Shown piece after piece: positions 59,382-64,000 of a DNA stretch of 64,000 bases (position 1 is the stretch's first letter; each line of letters opens with the position of its first letter). The translations under genes and the position numbers were made by a program. Below the pieces are notes generated by a model that saw only the letters and a program-made list of their open reading frames with translations, did no database searches and was not told the DNA's origin. Origin of the DNA: Chiua virens. Lineage: Eukaryota > Basidiomycota > Agaricomycetes > Boletales > Boletaceae. Location of the stretch: the NCBI GenBank assembly GCA_019787685.1, contig JAHNUO010000010.1:124001-188000 (forward strand), given 5' to 3'.

Positions 59382-59956
59382 ATACTCGCTGGCAACCACA
59401 CGGGATGTAAGTTCAAACGTTGCAGGCAATGCATGTTATTTACATCACTCTATGCGTTGGCCTTGACGATCTGCGTACGCATCATGATATCAAACACCGC
59501 CCCAGCCGTCTGAAACTTTGCCATTATTATACCGCCAATTTTCGCTCAAATAGTATCCCACTCTTAACTGCTCGGTGTCAAGGAACCCACTGGCATTGCG
59601 AACATTCATCTGGTCGCAAGTGGTTGGATATTCAGTATACTGTTTGATTATCCATTCGCTTATCATCGGGAGGGCATTCTACCCGTTCTTCTCAGGAGTG
59701 ACGTCCAGTGCAAGCAAGTAGAGCAAAATACAGCATGATAGCATTCGGATCTGCAAGTGAAAATAGTATGGCCCGGGAACATCGCTGGAATGTCGTGGCT
59801 ACAACTCGAAAGCAGCCAAGAACGATACAAACACAATAGATGATCAACTTGGAACAAAAAGAGCGTGTACCGCAGGAAACGAGAGATGGACTTGAGACAA
59901 AGAGACGTCAACAAGAAACTTCTGAGACGACGACGGTGATGCACCAATCTCACGTC
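59382..59956. other. Spacer with RIB3 3' flank and WD40 D 3' flank
   Basis: The first part matches the RIB3/CDC24 intergenic sequence at 63412-63500. From about 59730 on it matches the 3' flank of genes A and B ('gaaagcagccaag', 'gtgatcaacttggaac'). No gene. Confidence 0.6.
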
Positions 59957-62408
59957 CTACATCGTGATAACCTTTGCCTTGACGACGTTCGTCACGGTAA
60001 GGATATTCTTCTTGTTGGGACCGACCCCCGACTGCGTGATGACCTCCTTTGACAACCCCAACCGTGTCGTGCACAATACAAACTGGCTCCTTGATTTTTT
60101 CCCTGGACCAGCCGAGTCAACCTCCATTATTTGCCCATCTAACATCTTCGGTGGACGAATCACCTCGACTCGATAGTCGGCCGACAATGCGTTCATCATC
60201 GACTTCGTGAGCCGCCCCACGGTGGTGAGGATAAAGGATATCCGACCCCGGAATTTAGATGCGATCATCTCTTTCGCAGCAGAGATTGAGGGGGCACAAC
60301 CAGCGGTGACAATGATATCACAAATTCCGTCCATCGTAGATGTGATAAGCATGCTCGGGTTGCTCGAATAGGTCGATGAGAGAGAAGCATAGGTTAGCGA
60401 TCGCCAGCGGGCAGATATTGTCTGTGACTCTATTATTCACCATCAGCAGAATAATCAATAGCGCGCTGAATGTAGTTCTTCACCTGATTTCCGGACTATG
60501 CTGTATAATTCACGGATCAGCCAATCGGGCCCGCTATCCATGGACCACGAAGACATGATCCCACACAGGTGATAGATAAGGTAGGCACGAAAGGCGATGG
60601 GGAGATACGCAACGACCTCTGCGCGTGAGTTACTCCGCAATCGGTTCACCAGAGATTGTCCGATAGATCCGGTGACCTTCGTTGCAATAGAAACATGTTC
60701 CTCCGTTGGATTTGTAACGTGGGGCTCGAAATTGTGAATGATACGATCGGCGATGAATGTGGAACTCCAATCTATCTTCTCATTGAGTTGTTGGAGTGTT
60801 TCGACGATATTCATCTCCGCACGTGCATCCGCCTGAGTAATGAAGTTTTGCACGATGAACGGCGTACGCTGACTCTGTTCGACGACGGACTTGAGACGTC
60901 TAAACTGCTCATCATACCATTCTTGGATGTGGATGGTTTGAGATTGGGAGAACTGGAGTTCCTCGCGCACGGCGATGAGCTCCTCTGAATCGCGACGGCG
61001 TTCCTCGAGTTCTCTGTGCGCAGCGGCGAGCTCTTCTGCTTTGGCGGCATGGGAACGTTTCCAGTGGTCCACATCGGCAGTAAGGGCATCAATTTGGCGA
61101 TCTTTGGCTTCAACGGATGATTTCAAGGTCTCCAGCTCCTTTTGAGCGGAGGCGAATTCGCGCGACTGGGCCTCATGGCAGCCTTGGAGTACTGTAAGTT
61201 GATCCTTCAGTTCCCGCATGGCTTTCTTGAGGTCGATCATTTCTTCGAGTATTAGAAACCCAGGATCAACATGCTGATGGTCTAGATTAGTTTGGGTGAT
61301 ACACGCACCCGCCTGTGTACGAGACATCATTCTTTCTCTGGGATCTATATTCTGGTGGGTTGCCAGTGGAAATTGAGTCAGCGGGGCACATATAAGGTCT
61401 AACGGTGCAGGTACACTTACATTGTGAACATAGCGACAAGGGAGGATATCACCGAGATTCCGAACGGTGATTGTCTTGCCATGACCAATTGCGATGTCGT
61501 AATTTTCTGAAATCGCCATTGTAAAGACCATGTCATTGTAGTCAATGTCAGATCCGATTTTCGACTGTGTCGTCGTATCCCAGAATGATATTGACGAGTG
61601 GGCAGAGGCCGCGATGAAGCTACGATTGTTTGGCAGAACGGTGCACCCCCGTTTTTCCACGCCGTCCGTGCGGATGGGCCACTGCGAGTGTGTTTCTCCG
61701 GTGGAGACGTCGAGATAGTGGATTATACCGTCATGAGAGATGGCGTAGAGGTGTGTACTATCGTCATTCCACGCAAGGCATTGATTTAAACCTGAGCCAG
61801 GTTGGATTTCGGAGAATTCTTGGAGGAGATGGCCATCCTCGCTGTTGTAGACACGAACAGAACGATTCCGGGTAGCGGTGGCGAGAAGACGTCCGTTCGG
61901 TGAAAATTTGACCGGGACCACATCGTTGTCGTGTCGTAGTGTCAGCAGTCGCTTGCCCGTCGACCGCTCCCAGACGCGAGCAGTGCCGTCAAACGATCCG
62001 CTGGCGATTTTGGTCCCATCTGGAGAGATGTCCACCCCAATGACTCCTCTTGTATGCCCTTCCATCTTGCTCACCTGCTCCTTGCTCTCCACGCTCCACA
62101 CCAACACAGGTCCCCAACCCGAACCGCCCACGATCCACTTTCCATCTTTCGATACGGCAATATCGTTGGCGCAACCCCCCACATCTATTGGCCTTGCAGC
62201 TTCCTCGCCATCCTTCAATTGCCATCGTCGAAACTTGCCTTCCCGTCCTGCACTCAAAATCTGTTTGCCCTTCATCAGGAATGCTACCGAATATATGGTG
62301 TCTCCCATCAATCTCGATTGTCACTTGAATCTTCGTCAGTACCGTGAATACATCGGTCCCATCCATCGACTCACTGTTCTCCAGTTTTCTGGGTAACCTG
62401 CGAGACAT
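59957..62408 (-). CDS. WD40-coiled-coil protein D (729 aa if an alternative acceptor is used)
   Basis: Exons 59957-60429, 60484-61242, 61309-61351 and 61421 onward match A and B in phase. Exon 1 (62375-62408) reads 'MSRRLPRKLEN'. With the acceptor used in copy C (exon 2 from 62323) a two-base deletion after 'EIDGR' shifts the frame. With a downstream acceptor (exon 2 from 62301, '...ggag') the gene closes at 729 aa as 'NTIYSVAFLMKGKQIL'. Start at an internal ATG (62308) is another option. The propeller, coiled coil and C-terminal domain are otherwise intact. It may be a working allele or an early pseudogene. Confidence 0.7.
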
Positions 62409-63049
62409 CTTTCGGCTGAGTGGACGGTGACAGAAAACAGGATATGTGGAGGTCTATTCACAACAGAGGGGGCACTTTTGCGCGCAGCCTACACGTGTCT
62501 TTATCGGATCACATCAGATCGCTGTATCTCGTCCCGGCCCCCGATACTTGTTTCCGCCTAGTCATTGCAGGTAACGAGTTTCTAATATATGCGTATCACA
62601 GGGATATCAAGTCGCCGAGTAGATTCGTGGTCCGTTGACAACCCTCGCATTGGTTGGCCTCACTGCTTATGCTCTCGCGCATTCTGCACCACCACCCAAC
62701 TCTCCTACCTTCGTAGGAAGTATCCCGGTTTCTGGCCTGGCCTTCTATGGTTGTTTCGGGTATGTACCCCCCAGTTACATGTACCTGCCATCGATGTCGC
62801 CAAAGACCCATGCGTTGCACGTATACAACCTCTTTACTGGCATCACCCAACCCATTGCTGGCATCGGGGTAGAAAACGCCCACAATGACCTGAACATCAG
62901 GCCCTCAGTTGTGGTAATTCCGTGTGTCTTTTCGCCCTTCATCACCTTGTCCCGCTGATCAAGATCTGTTGGCGTAATGATAATTCTTTCCTGGTCAGGT
63001 TGGAATTCACGTCCATGTCCATTCACACGCCCACCATTACGTCCAAACA
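62409..63049. repeat. Array spacer 4 (WD40 5' region plus decayed coding)
   Basis: Contains the upstream block (62465-62530, CACGTG) and the best-preserved decayed plus-strand frame: 'LHVYNLFTGITQPIAGIGVE', 'NAHNDLNIRPSVVVIPCVFS'. It is broken before joining RIB3 fragment 3. Parent gene not recognised. Confidence 0.6.
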
Positions 63050-63356
63050 GGATCGCTCAATCACCGTTCGGAAACTCGTCGATCCCGCCGCCGTCCCCGT
63101 GGATTTCACACACCCGGGCCACATCCTCCTCCGCGCGCCACGGCGGTGTGCTCGAACAAGGGCCACACCGAGACCAGTGTCGATTTGCACAGGCTCAGAC
63201 AGCAACCCGAGGGCCGCATCCTGTGCGGGCTCGTGAATGAGGACGAGATGAGCACGATGACGCCGGGACGACTGTAGGACGTTTGCGGACAAGTGGGGTC
63301 TCAATATGATCCGCGTGGAGATGCTCGCAGAGTATAGAACCTCTGTATCTGTATAG
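63050..63356 (+). pseudogene. RIB3: RIB3 fragment 3
   Basis: Matches the last exon of RIB3: '[20 protein letters not shown]', then frameshifted 'RHGGVLE', 'VDLHRLRQQPEGRILCGLVN' and 'DEMSTMT'. At least two small deletions break the frame. It lies next to the Cdc24-like gene, like RIB3 in the presumed ancestral order. Confidence 0.9.
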
Positions 63357-63704
63357 AGGCCCACTCGCAACCACACGGGATGTCACAATAAAACGTCATG
63401 TGTGTAATTCTTGTTATCTGCATCACTCTACGCCTTGGCCTCAACGATCTGCATGTACTACATATCAAACACTGCAGCCGTTCCATTATTATATCGTAGG
63501 CTAATTTCCACTCAAGTGACCAGGTCAGTACGTCTCCCACTTTCAACTGCTCGGTGCTGGTCTGGGGCTCTCGTGTACGCCGGGGAACGAGAGGAAATAC
63601 ATAGTATAACATAAGCTTTGCGAGTCAGATTACAGCAAGTGATACATCTAGAATATCATAAAATAATTCAACGCCTTGCACCGTCAATAAAAGACCACCA
63701 TACC
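63357..63704. other. RIB3-type / CDC24 convergent 3' flanks
   Basis: Sequence between the RIB3 fragment and the Cdc24-like stop codon. Its parts are repeated at 45393-45461, 55183-55250 and 59400-59520. No gene. Confidence 0.6.
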
Positions 63705-64000
63705 CTACGATACATCCACACACCACACCTCGATCTTGCCCTCCGACTTCCCTTTCCCATTCTCCCTTGCCGTCTCGATCGCGAGCTCGAAATCGCTCTC
63801 GTCGCGCAACGTAATCTTCGTCCCGTCCTCGTCCACAAACTTCATCCCCAATCCCGTCAACGACGTCCCAAACTTGGTCGTCACCCGCTCCACGAACTCG
63901 TCAAACGATGTGAGTGGCGACATCGTCATCCCGCGCACGTCGCCCTGGTAGTGCAGCTGCGAAGGGCGTCGGAAACGATTCGACACGAGAATGTGGGACG
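63705..64000 (-). CDS. CDC24: Cdc24-like Rho-GEF, C-terminal PB1 exon (partial)
   Basis: The last exon, 63705-63956, encodes 'LHYQGDVRGMTMSPLTSFDE', 'FVERVTTKFGTSLTGLGMKF' and the acidic PB1 (OPCA-type) motif 'VDEDGTKITLRDESDFELAI', ending 'IEVWCVDVS'. An intron acceptor lies at 63957-63958. By comparison with the copy at 55537-55583, the donor falls just past the window edge, so 63957-64000 is intron. Basidiomycete Cdc24 ends with such a PB1, which binds the Bem1 scaffold to activate Cdc42 at growth sites. Only the tail is visible; the GEF domains must lie beyond the window. Confidence 0.7.
   Translation of the reverse strand, partial: SHILVSNRFRRPSQLHYQGDVRGMTMSPLTSFDEFVERVTTKFGTSLTGLGMKFVDEDGTKITLRDESDFELAIETARENGKGKSEGKIEVWCVDVS

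Overview
The window is genomic DNA from a filamentous basidiomycete, most likely an Agaricomycete. Genes have many 45-60 bp introns with GT...AG ends. KDZ, Tc1/mariner and Ty3/gypsy relics are interleaved with compact housekeeping genes. Placement below class (a Rhizoctonia/Ceratobasidium-like fungus is possible) is a guess from general resemblance. No rRNA, tRNA or CRISPR was recognised.

Region 1 (1-27,300) is an AT-rich, CpG-poor transposon graveyard with no intact host gene. It holds three Tc1/mariner elements (one old relic, two with long terminal inverted repeats), the end of a fourth, a decayed KDZ transposase, a decayed Ty3/gypsy gag-pol and several solo LTR families. Many are nested, and target duplications allow insertion order to be read. 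Two relic gene pieces flank the KDZ relic; one carries a conserved basidiomycete block and one an RNase H1 N-terminal-like motif.

Region 2 (27,674-45,333) is a gene-dense housekeeping island: ERV14/cornichon (-), an RRM protein (+), ribosomal uL2 (-) and eL14 (+), ATG7 (+), eIF4A (-), SEC62 (+), ribosomal eS17 (-) and uS8 (+), and RIB3 (+). Two ribosomal pairs are divergent over about 300 bp promoters. A 3.5 kb stretch (39,207-42,740) has no recognisable gene but contains a strong 37-bp-arm hairpin.

Region 3 (45,334-64,000) is a recent segmental expansion lying between RIB3 and the tail of a Cdc24-like gene. It contains an HMG-box-like gene split by a pogo/Tigger-type element, then four minus-strand genes of one WD40-coiled-coil family (A-D), separated by spacers with RIB3 pseudogene fragments. 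Reconstructed exons give open frames of 771 aa (A) and 760 aa (B). Copy D is open only with a shifted acceptor. Copy C is a 661-aa chimera: the WD40 propeller and coiled coil are joined to a Cdc24-type PB1 tail closely matching the flanking gene that runs off the window end. This chimera, and the array that generated it, is the best candidate for something new.
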